Origin: Limisphaerales bacterium
GTDB taxonomy: Bacteria; Verrucomicrobiota; Verrucomicrobiia; Limisphaerales; UBA11358
Assembly: GCA_003133815.1 (NCBI GenBank)
Contig: PKZR01000115.1
Span: 1 to 8,451 of the forward strand
Direction of reading: 5' to 3'
DNA length: 8,451 nt
Shown here: piece after piece, positions 1-6,721 of the stretch
Layout of the letters: the number at the start of each line of letters is the position of its first letter
Numbering within the stretch: position 1 is the stretch's first letter
The notes under the pieces: generated by a model
The model's input: only the letters and a program-made list of their open reading frames with translations
Database searches by the model: none
What the model was told of the DNA's origin: nothing
Position numbers and translations under genes: made by a program

Positions 1-2
1 AA

Positions 3-335
3 GGGCGCATGTGGGCGACCTGGTTTCAGGGCACCTACGAAGAATTCATCAAGGGCAACGACGAGGGGAAATTGCGTCGGCTGTTTGCCAATGAAAAGAT
101 CCGGGCATTGATCAGCGCACAGCCGAACATCCGCTTTTGCGTGAAGGACGACGAGAACAAGTTCTGGAGCGGCAGCGGCTTTCCGCAGGGTGTGGACGAA
201 CTGTATTTCCAGACCGGCGGAATCATCAAGGACATTGACCGGTTGAAGCAGTTGTATGATTTGTTTTCCGAAACGCTGGATGAATTGTGCCGGATGGGTT
301 CCTCCTACGACAAATCTCCCGGCGTGAAGCTCTGA
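3..335 (+). CDS. Uncharacterised protein, C-terminal part (5' end outside window)
   Basis: The frame is open from the first complete codon of the window to a TGA at 333-335, so this is probably the tail of a longer gene. An ATG at 9-11 exists, but the bases visible before it show no convincingly spaced ribosome binding site. The roughly 110 visible residues are soluble and mixed alpha/beta in character, with no signal peptide or membrane segment. Features include a tryptophan- and aromatic-rich start (MWATWFQGTYEEF), two isolated cysteines and a C-terminal amphipathic helix (IIKDIDRLKQLYDLFSETLDEL). I do not recognise the family and assign no function. It converges on the Fic gene across an 89-bp gap that contains no clear terminator hairpin. 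Codon use resembles the GC-richer genes of the window. Confidence 0.6.
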   Translation, partial: GRMWATWFQGTYEEFIKGNDEGKLRRLFANEKIRALISAQPNIRFCVKDDENKFWSGSGFPQGVDELYFQTGGIIKDIDRLKQLYDLFSETLDELCRMGSSYDKSPGVKL

Positions 336-424
336 ACCAGTAGCTTGTGCCCGTCGGAATCAGGGACGACGCCAAGCATCACTGCCGGGCCATTTTCTTT
401 TGGACGCTTTCGACATTAGTATAT

Positions 425-1807
425 TTATTTTCGGCGAACGTGTTGTTCAATGTGTTTTAAGCAAGCTTCAGCTAATCCATTTACAAGTTTCGTGATTTGT
501 TCCTCGCTCAACTGGATTTGGTAAACATCGCCGAAACTTAATAGCTGATTGTTACCATACACTGCTTGCACATTGTATTGATGTTTTTGGAACGTGAAAT
601 TGAACCGACACACATCGTCGAAAGTATTCGTTCCAGCTTTTTTGAAACCATTCCAGTAAAAGACAAGCTGAATTCCAGCAATGAGGATTCCTTGCTGTGT
701 TCGATGACGCTCAATCCGCTCAAGAACATCATTTTTGGTTAAAGGTGGCTGCGTCTGCCATTGAATTTGACTCGTAAATTCTGCATTAGCCCATAGCATA
801 ACTGTAACGTCCGATGAATTTTTACTGTATAGGTCATCAAATTGGCTGAGCTTTCTGACTAAACGATTGAAGCACGATTTTACAGAATTTGAGAAAAACT
901 CTGTTTGAATTTGTGCGTTTAGTTCAAGTGGTTCTGCGATATTGCTCAGTTCTTGTTTGAGCAATGCAATTTTCTTGTCAATGTCATCATAATCTTCAAT
1001 GGGTTCGCCTTTCGCGCCGCGAAGATAAAGGTTTTCGGCATCAATTAGATTTTCGCCAATAAATGATACTATGGCTTCATTTTCACCTGCATCCGCTCTG
1101 CGCAATGCGGCGATGTAAGGATCTCTGTTTTGTAGTTTGATTACCACCGGCGGAAATCCCGCGCGCATCAAAATCAAATTCATCAGGATTCGCGCCATCC
1201 GGCCATTGCCGTCGTCGAACGGATGAATTAAAGCAAACTGATGATGAAACAAAGCGGCGTGAAAAAGCGGATGCAAATCGTTCTTGGCATCCTGCTGGCG
1301 ATGCCATTCAACAAGGCTCGCCATTTTTGCCGGCACGTCTTCGGGCAAAATGTAGTGATGGATTTCTCCGGATTTCATGCGGACGAAATTTGGTTCGGTC
1401 TTGTAAAGGCCCAACTGGACTTTCTTTTTTACAATCTGTCCGTCGGTCGTAACCGCATCGTTCTCGTAAGGTTCTTTCAGTAAGATTTTGTGCATCTCCC
1501 GGATTGCAGCTTCCGTGAGAATTTCTTTTCGCTGAATGAACAATTCAAGGAATGTGATGAGGTCATTGTGGCCTTTGATATCCAGATGATCCTTCATCGG
1601 CTTGCCATTTGCTGTCAAGCCTTCCAATAGAAATGCGCGCGTCTCGCCAAGCGTCAGTGAATTGCCTTCGATTGCATTGGAGTGATAATTCCAGTCGAGC
1701 CGGAATTTTTGCATGATGCGACGCTCGACTTCCGGCTTGAGTGGCCGGAGTTTGTCTATTTCCGCTTTGAGAGCGTCAGCTTGTGCAATGAGTTCGTTTG
1801 CCTGCAT
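425..1807 (-). CDS. Fic family protein (probable protein adenylyltransferase), 460 aa
   Basis: Fic proteins usually transfer AMP from ATP to a hydroxyl side chain of a target protein, and some remove it or transfer other phosphate-containing groups. The diagnostic Fic motif HPFDDGNGR is complete at residues 195-203, with the catalytic His195 and a further Arg206. An N-terminal helix carries SNAIEGN at residues 43-49, matching the inhibitory motif [S/T]xxxE[G/N]. Glu47 would block productive ATP binding, making this a class II, self-inhibited Fic protein. Residues 1-110 look like the Fic N-terminal helical region and about 110-260 like the Fic core. Residues about 275-460 form an extension I do not recognise; it lacks an obvious winged-helix DNA-binding domain. 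DNA encoding the extension is AT-rich (hand counts of four 60-base rows within 541-960 gave 35-40% GC, against 52% in a row near the gene start). The ATG at 1807 has no clear Shine-Dalgarno sequence. No antitoxin partner is adjacent, consistent with built-in inhibition. The target is unknown. Confidence 0.93.
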   Translation of the reverse strand: MQANELIAQADALKAEIDKLRPLKPEVERRIMQKFRLDWNYHSNAIEGNSLTLGETRAFLLEGLTANGKPMKDHLDIKGHNDLITFLELFIQRKEILTEAAIREMHKILLKEPYENDAVTTDGQIVKKKVQLGLYKTEPNFVRMKSGEIHHYILPEDVPAKMASLVEWHRQQDAKNDLHPLFHAALFHHQFALIHPFDDGNGRMARILMNLILMRAGFPPVVIKLQNRDPYIAALRRADAGENEAIVSFIGENLIDAENLYLRGAKGEPIEDYDDIDKKIALLKQELSNIAEPLELNAQIQTEFFSNSVKSCFNRLVRKLSQFDDLYSKNSSDVTVMLWANAEFTSQIQWQTQPPLTKNDVLERIERHRTQQGILIAGIQLVFYWNGFKKAGTNTFDDVCRFNFTFQKHQYNVQAVYGNNQLLSFGDVYQIQLSEEQITKLVNGLAEACLKHIEQHVRRK

Positions 1808-1926
1808 GGTTAATTTCTATCAAATCCCAAATGCGGAGGCAATCTATCCATTCAATCGCCCAGCATAGTCAATTACTTTCCATCGTCGGCTAAATCGATT
1901 TTCAACAGGAACGGCGCGGCGGCGTT

Positions 1927-2307
1927 TTAATGCCGCACCGCATACGCGAACCGGATCGTGACAATTCGCAGCGTGAACCAGAACGCCTGCCAAAAATGGT
2001 TGCGCGGGATTATGGATTCATCGCGCTTGGCACGGCGGCACGCAATGGCTTGGGAAAGAAATGCGGAGGTCAACGGTGCCAGCGCAAGGTTTGCAATCCG
2101 CAATGCCGGATGAGTGATCCATGTGCGGTTCAGGAACAGGATGGAAATGTAGGACAGTCCGCAGCCGACGATGAACCACATGAAACATTTTCCTGCGAGC
2201 GATCTCGGCCATTCGTTTGGGATGATCCAATCCATAGGCCCATAGCCAAGTATTTCAAAAAGAAATTCAAAGCAGCCTTGAAGGATGGCGATGAGCAGGT
2301 CTTCCAT
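1927..2307 (-). CDS. Small integral membrane protein of unknown function, 126 aa
   Basis: This strand gives a protein rich in hydrophobic segments separated by charged or tryptophan-containing loops. Likely membrane spans are residues 41-59, 71-89 and 105-124, with a further hydrophobic or amphipathic N-terminal helix at 3-21. The basic cluster RRAKR at 91-95 follows the second span and, by the positive-inside rule, would be cytoplasmic. I do not recognise a family. The ATG at 2307 lacks an obvious Shine-Dalgarno sequence. The gene lies on the same strand as the msrA cluster but 417 bases below the msrA stop, behind the 42-bp palindromic array, so co-transcription is possible but not shown. 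A longer opposing open frame (1930-2931, +) crosses it. I prefer this strand because its hydropathy is that of a real membrane protein, while the opposing translation is a charged mixture that also runs into the msrA 3' end. Confidence 0.6.
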   Translation of the reverse strand: MEDLLIAILQGCFEFLFEILGYGPMDWIIPNEWPRSLAGKCFMWFIVGCGLSYISILFLNRTWITHPALRIANLALAPLTSAFLSQAIACRRAKRDESIIPRNHFWQAFWFTLRIVTIRFAYAVRH

Positions 2308-2469
2308 AAAGTTTCAAACGTCCGACGCCATCAATCTGAACCATTGCAAGCCATTCAAACAAGCTGGAAATGGGGTTCACAGGCTGGAGGAAGCATCTTT
2401 GATGGCCAAAAAACCACACATTTGACGGCTTTTGACTCTAAATGGCTGCAAATAAATGCCTTGGCTTGC
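2308..2469. other. Gene-free stretch between membrane-protein start and 42-bp array
   Basis: Together with the array this makes 417 bases without a supported gene. I see no tRNA, no strong promoter with both -35 and -10 boxes on the minus strand, and no ribosome binding site for the gene starting at 2307. A TTGATGGCCAAAA stretch near 2398-2410 faintly resembles the half-A end of an array unit but is out of the 42-bp phase by about one base, so any relation is doubtful. Confidence 0.4.
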
Positions 2470-2724
2470 TTCGACACCTATTTCCGGGAGCCGGAAATTG
2501 CCATCGACGTCGTCGAGACCCATTTTCGGGAGCCGGAAACCGGTCTCGACGTTGTCGAGAGCCATTTCTGGGAGCCGGAAACCAGTCTCGACGTTGTCGA
2601 GAGGCATTTCCGGGAGCCAAAAACTGGTCTCGACGTTGTCGAGAGGCATTTTGGGAAGCCAAAAACTGCCGTCGAACACGCCGGGACGGATTTTTTGGAG
2701 CCAAAAATTGGGCAGAACGTCGTT
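2470..2724. repeat. 42-bp tandem array of paired palindromes (about six units)
   Basis: A conserved GCC is spaced exactly 42 bp apart at 2490, 2532, 2574, 2616, 2658 and 2700. Each full unit has two halves of about 21 bp, each with dyad symmetry. Half A is TTCCGG-GAG-CCGGAA and half B is TCTCGAC-GTT-GTCGAGA, the latter perfect at 2544-2560, 2586-2602 and 2628-2644. The end units are degenerate, but units 5 and 6 keep a half-A palindrome in altered sequence (TTTTGG/CCAAAA, then TTTTTGG/CCAAAAA). Unit 5 keeps a five-base CCGTC/GACGG dyad in half B. A partial unit end is visible at about 2471-2481. The array stops immediately before the msrA stop codon and lies between msrA and the 126-aa membrane protein gene. 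Because 42 is divisible by three, several frames stay open across it, producing spurious 14-residue protein repeats. Confidence 0.92.
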
Positions 2725-3387
2725 TTACTTGCCGGTCTGCGGGTCCGGCTGGATGACCTTTTTCTCCTCCAGCTTTTCCAGCTTGGGCGCTATGACCACC
2801 TGGCAGTAGCCGGCGTTGGAATTGTTGTCGTAGTATTGCTGGTGGTAGTCCTCGGCCTTGTAGAATTTCTTGAGCGGCACGATTTCCGTGACGATGGGGT
2901 TTTTGAAGCCGGCCTGAGCCACGATCTTTGAATTCTCGGCAATGGCCTTCTGCTTGTCGTCGCGATACAGGATGATGGAGCGGTAGGAGGTGCCTTCGTC
3001 CGCGCCCTGCCGGTTCAAGGTGGTGGGGTCGTGCGCCTGCCAGAATACTTCCAGCAGCTTGGCGTAGGAAATTTTCGCCGGGTCGAAGGCGATCTCCGTC
3101 ACCTCGGCATGTCCGGTGGTCTCGGTGCAGACTTCCGGGTAGGTGGGGTTTTCCGTGGTGCCGCCCGCGAAGCCGCTGGTGACGGAGACGACGCCGGGCA
3201 GGCGTTCAAAGACTGCTTCCATGCACCAGAAGCAGCCGCCGCCGAGGTCGGCGATTTCAGTTTTGTTGGTGGAGGTCAATTCGGGTTTGCTCATAATTTG
3301 TTGTTGTTGCGGCTGGGCATCTGCGCGGCGCGAACAGGACAGGCCCAGTGCGGCGGCGGCCAGCAGGATCCAGGACAATTGTTTCAT
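2725..3387 (-). CDS. msrA: Exported peptide-methionine (S)-S-oxide reductase MsrA
   Basis: MsrA reduces the S-epimer of methionine sulfoxide in oxidised proteins, using a nucleophilic cysteine that is regenerated through a disulfide. In the 220-aa product from the chosen start, the active-site motif GCFWCMEAVF begins at residue 51, with catalytic Cys52. A late Cys195 in AGYCQVVIAPK is a plausible resolving residue. HDPTTLNRQGADEGTSYRS and EDYHQQYY are family landmarks. The N-terminus (MKQLSWILLAAAALGLSC) is a signal peptide. The cysteine fits the lipobox loosely, and an ADA-Q signal peptidase I site follows, so either a lipoprotein or a soluble periplasmic enzyme is possible. I chose the ATG at 3387 because it puts the signal peptide at the very N-terminus and has AGGA 12 bases upstream. 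The alternative ATG at 3435 overlaps the yacG stop as TGATG and would add 16 residues. It is the last gene of the prc cluster, and its stop abuts the palindromic array. Confidence 0.93.
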   Translation of the reverse strand: MKQLSWILLAAAALGLSCSRRADAQPQQQQIMSKPELTSTNKTEIADLGGGCFWCMEAVFERLPGVVSVTSGFAGGTTENPTYPEVCTETTGHAEVTEIAFDPAKISYAKLLEVFWQAHDPTTLNRQGADEGTSYRSIILYRDDKQKAIAENSKIVAQAGFKNPIVTEIVPLKKFYKAEDYHQQYYDNNSNAGYCQVVIAPKLEKLEEKKVIQPDPQTGK

Positions 3388-3434
3388 ACTGATGGGATGT
3401 CCTGTCGCGGGGTTTATTCCAATCTCATTCGCCA

Positions 3435-3695
3435 TCAAAATTCGGTTTCGGGGTTGTCCAGCTGTTTGCCGGGCGGCAGGTCGGCGTATTTCTCAAAATG
3501 CTCGGGTCGCAGCGGCTCGGAAATGGCGTGCTCGGCGTTGAACCATTTGCCGAGGTCGATGAGCTTGCACCGCTTGGAGCAGAACGGACCGTAATCGCCG
3601 GCAAACCAGTCGCCGGATTTTTTGCAGGTCGGGCATCTGGCCTGCGGGTTGTTTCTATTTGGTTTCGGTTGCAATCGTTTTGATGCTGCTGACAA
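3435..3695 (-). CDS. yacG: YacG family zinc-binding protein (DNA gyrase inhibitor family)
   Basis: YacG is a small zinc protein; the E. coli member binds GyrB and inhibits DNA gyrase. This 86-aa product shows the family pattern: CPTCKK at residues 21-26, then PFCSKRCKLIDLGKWF at 37-52. Cys21, Cys24, Cys39 and Cys43 are the zinc ligands, followed by the typical acidic, proline-rich C-terminal tail. The open frame begins with TTG at 3695, and the only other candidate I see before the first zinc ligand is another TTG at 3674. No ATG is available and neither start has a clear Shine-Dalgarno sequence. The longer form overlaps the end of the upstream exported-protein gene by 41 bp, so translation probably depends on ribosomes arriving from that gene. 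Its stop forms TGATG with an in-frame ATG of msrA. YacG is cytoplasmic, unlike its exported operon neighbours. Family assignment is confident; the start is not. Confidence 0.9.
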   Translation of the reverse strand: MSAASKRLQPKPNRNNPQARCPTCKKSGDWFAGDYGPFCSKRCKLIDLGKWFNAEHAISEPLRPEHFEKYADLPPGKQLDNPETEF

Positions 3696-4233
3696 CGTTG
3701 ATGGTGTCGTCCGCCGATGCGCCGCCGTCCGTCAGGATTTTCTGGACGTCGTCAAAAATCTTCTGCTGCTGTTCGGCGGAAAGGTGCGAGCTGTTGAAGA
3801 TGGCGTGGATTTCCTGCGCGAGCTTTGCGTGCTGCGGCTTCAAGGCGTCTTTGCCGACAACGGCCGACGCGAGGTTGTCGGCAAGGGCGGAGATGGTGCT
3901 GTCAGAAGGCTTGGTGCCCATGGGGGCGGCGGTCAGGTCGGTGAGCAGCAGTTTCTTTTGCGGGGAATCAGGTTTGACCTCGGTCAGTTTGCCGATGGCG
4001 TCGAAATCAATGCGCAGGTTGGAGATGTTTTTGAGCGTGGCCTCGAGCACGGGATTGGGCGGCGGGGCAGGGGGAGTGCTCTGCTGCGGTGGCGGGGCGG
4101 GCGGCGGCGTGGAGCCTTGCGGCGGCTGACCGGCGGCGACGTTTCTTGCCTGGTTTAAGGCGGAGGTATAAACGTCAGCAAACGCGAAGTTCGCCGCGGT
4201 AATTGCGCAGAGAATCATGGCGGTTGTTTTCAT
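3655..4233 (-). CDS. Exported proline-rich protein of unknown function, 192 aa
   Basis: The N-terminus is a classical signal peptide (MKTTAMILCAITAANFAFA) with an AFA-D signal peptidase I site after residue 19, so the mature protein should be periplasmic or secreted. Residues about 37-61 form a proline/glutamine-rich linker with two PPAPPP blocks. The rest, about 62-192, looks helical and soluble with no cysteine; it includes LEATLKNISNLRIDF and LSAEQQQKIFDDVQKIL. I do not recognise a family. The ATG at 4233 lies 3 bp after the prc stop codon, so it is almost certainly co-translated with prc. Its own end overlaps yacG by 41 bp. From position alone it could be an adaptor, inhibitor or substrate of the protease, in the way E. 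coli Prc works with NlpI, but there is no sequence similarity visible to support that. Confidence 0.85.
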   Translation of the reverse strand: MKTTAMILCAITAANFAFADVYTSALNQARNVAAGQPPQGSTPPPAPPPQQSTPPAPPPNPVLEATLKNISNLRIDFDAIGKLTEVKPDSPQKKLLLTDLTAAPMGTKPSDSTISALADNLASAVVGKDALKPQHAKLAQEIHAIFNSSHLSAEQQQKIFDDVQKILTDGGASADDTINVVSSIKTIATETK

Positions 4234-4236
4234 AAC

Positions 4237-6618
4237 TCATTGATTGGCTATCAGCGGGTGGTTTGCGGACAAAGCCTGGATGTAATCTTCAAGGATGTTT
4301 TCCGTCTCGCCGAGCACTGGGTCAACGGGCTGCGTCTTCGTGATGACGTCGAGGGGATGTGAACCGGCTATATCAGCCGGGTTCAGGGCGATGCCGGTGA
4401 CGACATCGTTGTTGGTGGTCGTTCCGGTGACGCTGCCATTTTCATTGGCCGCAATCAGCGCGACATTATCGTTTGTTGTAATCAGCACGTCAGGTGCGGG
4501 CAGCGCGGACGAATCGTCGTTGGTGACCGAGATGGCGTAAATGCTTTCGCCCGATAGGGGACGCACGGCGCGTTCGGCCTCGCGCGCCATATCGCGGGCG
4601 TAATTGTCCTGACGTTCCTTGATGGCTGCTTGCTCATTCAAGGTGGTGGTTTTGTCTGCAAGAATTTTTTTGAACCGGTCGATGTCCTGCGCGATGTAAA
4701 CGAAATCCTGGTTCGTGGCGATGCGCGCCTCGGATTGCAGGCGCAGAGCGTCAACGTAAGGCTTGACCAGTTTGAACTTGTCGTAAACAAGGCCCAGCTT
4801 GTCGTAATCCGGGGTTTGAATCGTGTCCCAGGGCAGCGGATATTCCAGCGATGTTTCGCCGACTTCATCCGAATAATTCAGGATGTCCGGCAGCACGATG
4901 TCCGGCACCACGCCCTTCAACTGCGTCGAGGCGCCGTTGATGCGGTAGAATTTTGCAATGGTGATCTTGATGACGCCCGGGTCGTTGGTGGCGGGCCAAA
5001 CGAGCGACTCCAGCGGTTTCGGCTGTTGCACCGTGCCCTTGCCGTGCGTGGAAGTGTCGCCTACGACAATTGCGCGCCCGTAATCCTGCAGTGCGGCGGC
5101 GACGATCTCCGACGCGGACGCGCTCAGGCGGTTCACAAGGACGACGAGCGGGCCGGCGTAAAGCTGGCCCGGATTAGGATCATCATCTTCGGCAATTTCA
5201 CCATTCCATGACCGCGCCAGCACGACGGGGCCGGACTTGATGAACAAACCGGTGACCCGGAGCGCCTCTTCGAGCGAGCCGCCGGGGTTGCTGCGCAAAT
5301 CGAGGATGATGCCGCCGACATTTTGCTCCTCAAGTTTCCTGACCAGCTTGGCGACGTCAACCGACGCGTATTTGGGCGTCAAGTGATCCTTGTCGTTGGA
5401 CAAATCCGTCGGGAAATAAAATTCCGGAAGGTCAATCACCCCCAGGCGGTTTGTGCCGCCGTGGCCGTCGGGTGAAACAATCAATTCCGCCCTGGCTTGG
5501 GAGTCTTCGATTTTGATTTCGTCGCGGACCAGGCTCACAACACGGCGAGCGGTTCGGTCCTCCACCGGGCTGATGGTCAGACGCACCTGCGTTCCCTTCG
5601 GGCCGCGGATGAGCTGCACAACCTTGCCAAGTTCCATGTCCACGACATCCACCGGCGGCTGGTTCGTCTGCGCTACGGCCACGATTTCATCACCGGGTTT
5701 TAGCAGTTTGCTTTTTGCCGCAGGGCCGCCGAGGACGAGAGAGCTGATTTTGCAATATCCGTCCTCCTCACCCAGCTGCGCACCGATGCCGAAGAGACCC
5801 AGGCTCATCTCGACTGAAAACTGCTGCGCATGAGCCGTGTTGAGATAATCCGAATGCGGATCGTAGGCATGAGCGAGGGCGTCGAGATAGGTCTGCAAAA
5901 TGTCGGTGCCGTCCCAGTTCGTAGCCATGCTCCACAGCCAGCGGTAATGCCGCGCGAGATGGTCCCGGATATCCGTGTCGGCGGATTTCGGCAGCGGCAG
6001 GATGGCCTCGCGATTGGTTGGAGAAATCTCCCGGGTCAGTTTCTCCTGCAAATACTGGAAGCGCACCTCGTCGCGCCAGAGCGCTTTCGCATCGTCCAGA
6101 TCCTTCGGATAGGGCGCGTGACGGCGGTCGGTCAAAATGCGGTCGTCGCCGGTGAACTTGAAGTCACCCTTTTTCAGCACATCCTCCGCATAAGTCGCGT
6201 GCTGCTCGAATCGGTCCAGATAACGCTGGAAAATGTCATACGCAGGCGTAAGGTCCGAACGCCCCCGGCTGCCGATGGTGAACAGGTCCAGGTTGGTGCG
6301 GTAATGCAGGAACCCGTCAATGTCCGATTGCAGGAAATTCTCGCGGTTCGGGTCGAGTGCCTCCAGATAGCCGTCGAAAAACTTCTTGGACATCTCCGAG
6401 TCCAGCGGCGCCTGCGAGTAATGATACAGCGCCAGTTGTTGGGCCGCCACATACGCAATGCGCCCATCGCTTGGCCCCGGCAGGACGCCGGAGGACAGCA
6501 GGTTTGAATGCGAGGGCGCATCTTTCACGGAGGCGCAGGCGGTGGCGATCAAAATGCAGACTGCCACGGCGCATGCGAACATCGCGAAGATGTGTATTTT
6601 ATTACGAAAGATAATCAT
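4237..6618 (-). CDS. prc: C-terminal processing (tail-specific) protease, S41A family
   Basis: This is a periplasmic serine protease that recognises and cuts proteins near their C-termini. From the ATG at 6618 it has 793 residues. A hydrophobic export signal lies at about 5-28, with a possible lipoprotein cysteine in LIATAC. A helical N-terminal domain with KFFDGYLEALDPNRENFL is typical of Prc. A PDZ domain spans about 271-351 (GLFGIGAQLG, PAAKSKLLKPGDEIVAV). The S41 catalytic core contains GGIILDLRSNPGGSLEEA, then SASASEI and HGKGTVQQ. By comparison with E. coli Prc the Ser/Lys dyad is Ser501 and Lys527, with conserved Asp512. E. coli Prc is 682 aa; the excess here includes a C-terminal tail of about 100 residues rich in Asn, Thr and Asp. 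A TTG at 6636 would extend it by 6 codons, but a possible -10 box overlaps that codon, so I prefer the ATG. It heads a cluster with an exported protein, yacG and msrA. Confidence 0.95.
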   Translation of the reverse strand: MIIFRNKIHIFAMFACAVAVCILIATACASVKDAPSHSNLLSSGVLPGPSDGRIAYVAAQQLALYHYSQAPLDSEMSKKFFDGYLEALDPNRENFLQSDIDGFLHYRTNLDLFTIGSRGRSDLTPAYDIFQRYLDRFEQHATYAEDVLKKGDFKFTGDDRILTDRRHAPYPKDLDDAKALWRDEVRFQYLQEKLTREISPTNREAILPLPKSADTDIRDHLARHYRWLWSMATNWDGTDILQTYLDALAHAYDPHSDYLNTAHAQQFSVEMSLGLFGIGAQLGEEDGYCKISSLVLGGPAAKSKLLKPGDEIVAVAQTNQPPVDVVDMELGKVVQLIRGPKGTQVRLTISPVEDRTARRVVSLVRDEIKIEDSQARAELIVSPDGHGGTNRLGVIDLPEFYFPTDLSNDKDHLTPKYASVDVAKLVRKLEEQNVGGIILDLRSNPGGSLEEALRVTGLFIKSGPVVLARSWNGEIAEDDDPNPGQLYAGPLVVLVNRLSASASEIVAAALQDYGRAIVVGDTSTHGKGTVQQPKPLESLVWPATNDPGVIKITIAKFYRINGASTQLKGVVPDIVLPDILNYSDEVGETSLEYPLPWDTIQTPDYDKLGLVYDKFKLVKPYVDALRLQSEARIATNQDFVYIAQDIDRFKKILADKTTTLNEQAAIKERQDNYARDMAREAERAVRPLSGESIYAISVTNDDSSALPAPDVLITTNDNVALIAANENGSVTGTTTNNDVVTGIALNPADIAGSHPLDVITKTQPVDPVLGETENILEDYIQALSANHPLIANQ

Positions 6619-6635
6619 TGGCACAAGTTCGACCA

Positions 6636-6641
6636 AGTATA
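6636..6641 (-). promoter_or_regulatory. Possible -10 box for the prc operon
   Basis: Read on the minus strand this is TATACT, five of six matches to the sigma-70 -10 consensus, 17 bases upstream of the prc ATG. It would start transcription about 11 bases before that ATG. No good -35 hexamer is visible at 16-18 bp upstream (a TTGTTT lies too far, about 21 bp), so this is a weak call. If real, it rules out the TTG at 6636 as the prc start. Confidence 0.3.
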
Positions 6642-6721
6642 GCGCAATTCGTTCAGTAGGGGAAACAATTTGAATGGTTAGCGCCCAACGCGGGCTTCAT
6701 TGACGGCTTTCCCAGCCCCCT

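Noticed and set aside
1241..1483. Plus-strand open frame of 80 codons inside the Fic gene
   Set aside because: It is antisense to the Fic core containing the catalytic motif and has no supporting features.
1846..1872. A promoter for the Fic gene (TTGACT on the minus strand at 1867-1872)
   Set aside because: The -35-like hexamer is good, but the nearest plausible -10 (TAGATT) lies about 20 bp away, outside the normal spacing.
2377..2704. Overlapping open frames translating the array into 14-residue repeats (for example FRLPEMALDNVETG)
   Set aside because: At least four frames on both strands stay open across the same repeat, none has a ribosome binding site, and base differences between units show no preference for third codon positions.
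2690..2710. Intrinsic terminator for the msrA operon
   Set aside because: The TTTTTGG/CCAAAAA dyad has a two-base loop, a weak AT stem and no T-run after it on the minus strand; it is better read as the last array unit.
2470..2724. CRISPR array
   Set aside because: Units are contiguous 42-bp repeats with no unique spacers, and no cas genes are present.
1930..2931. A 333-codon open frame on the plus strand
   Set aside because: It is antisense to the membrane-protein gene, crosses the whole 42-bp array and ends antisense within msrA, which is certainly real on the other strand. Its length comes from the repeat having a length divisible by three.
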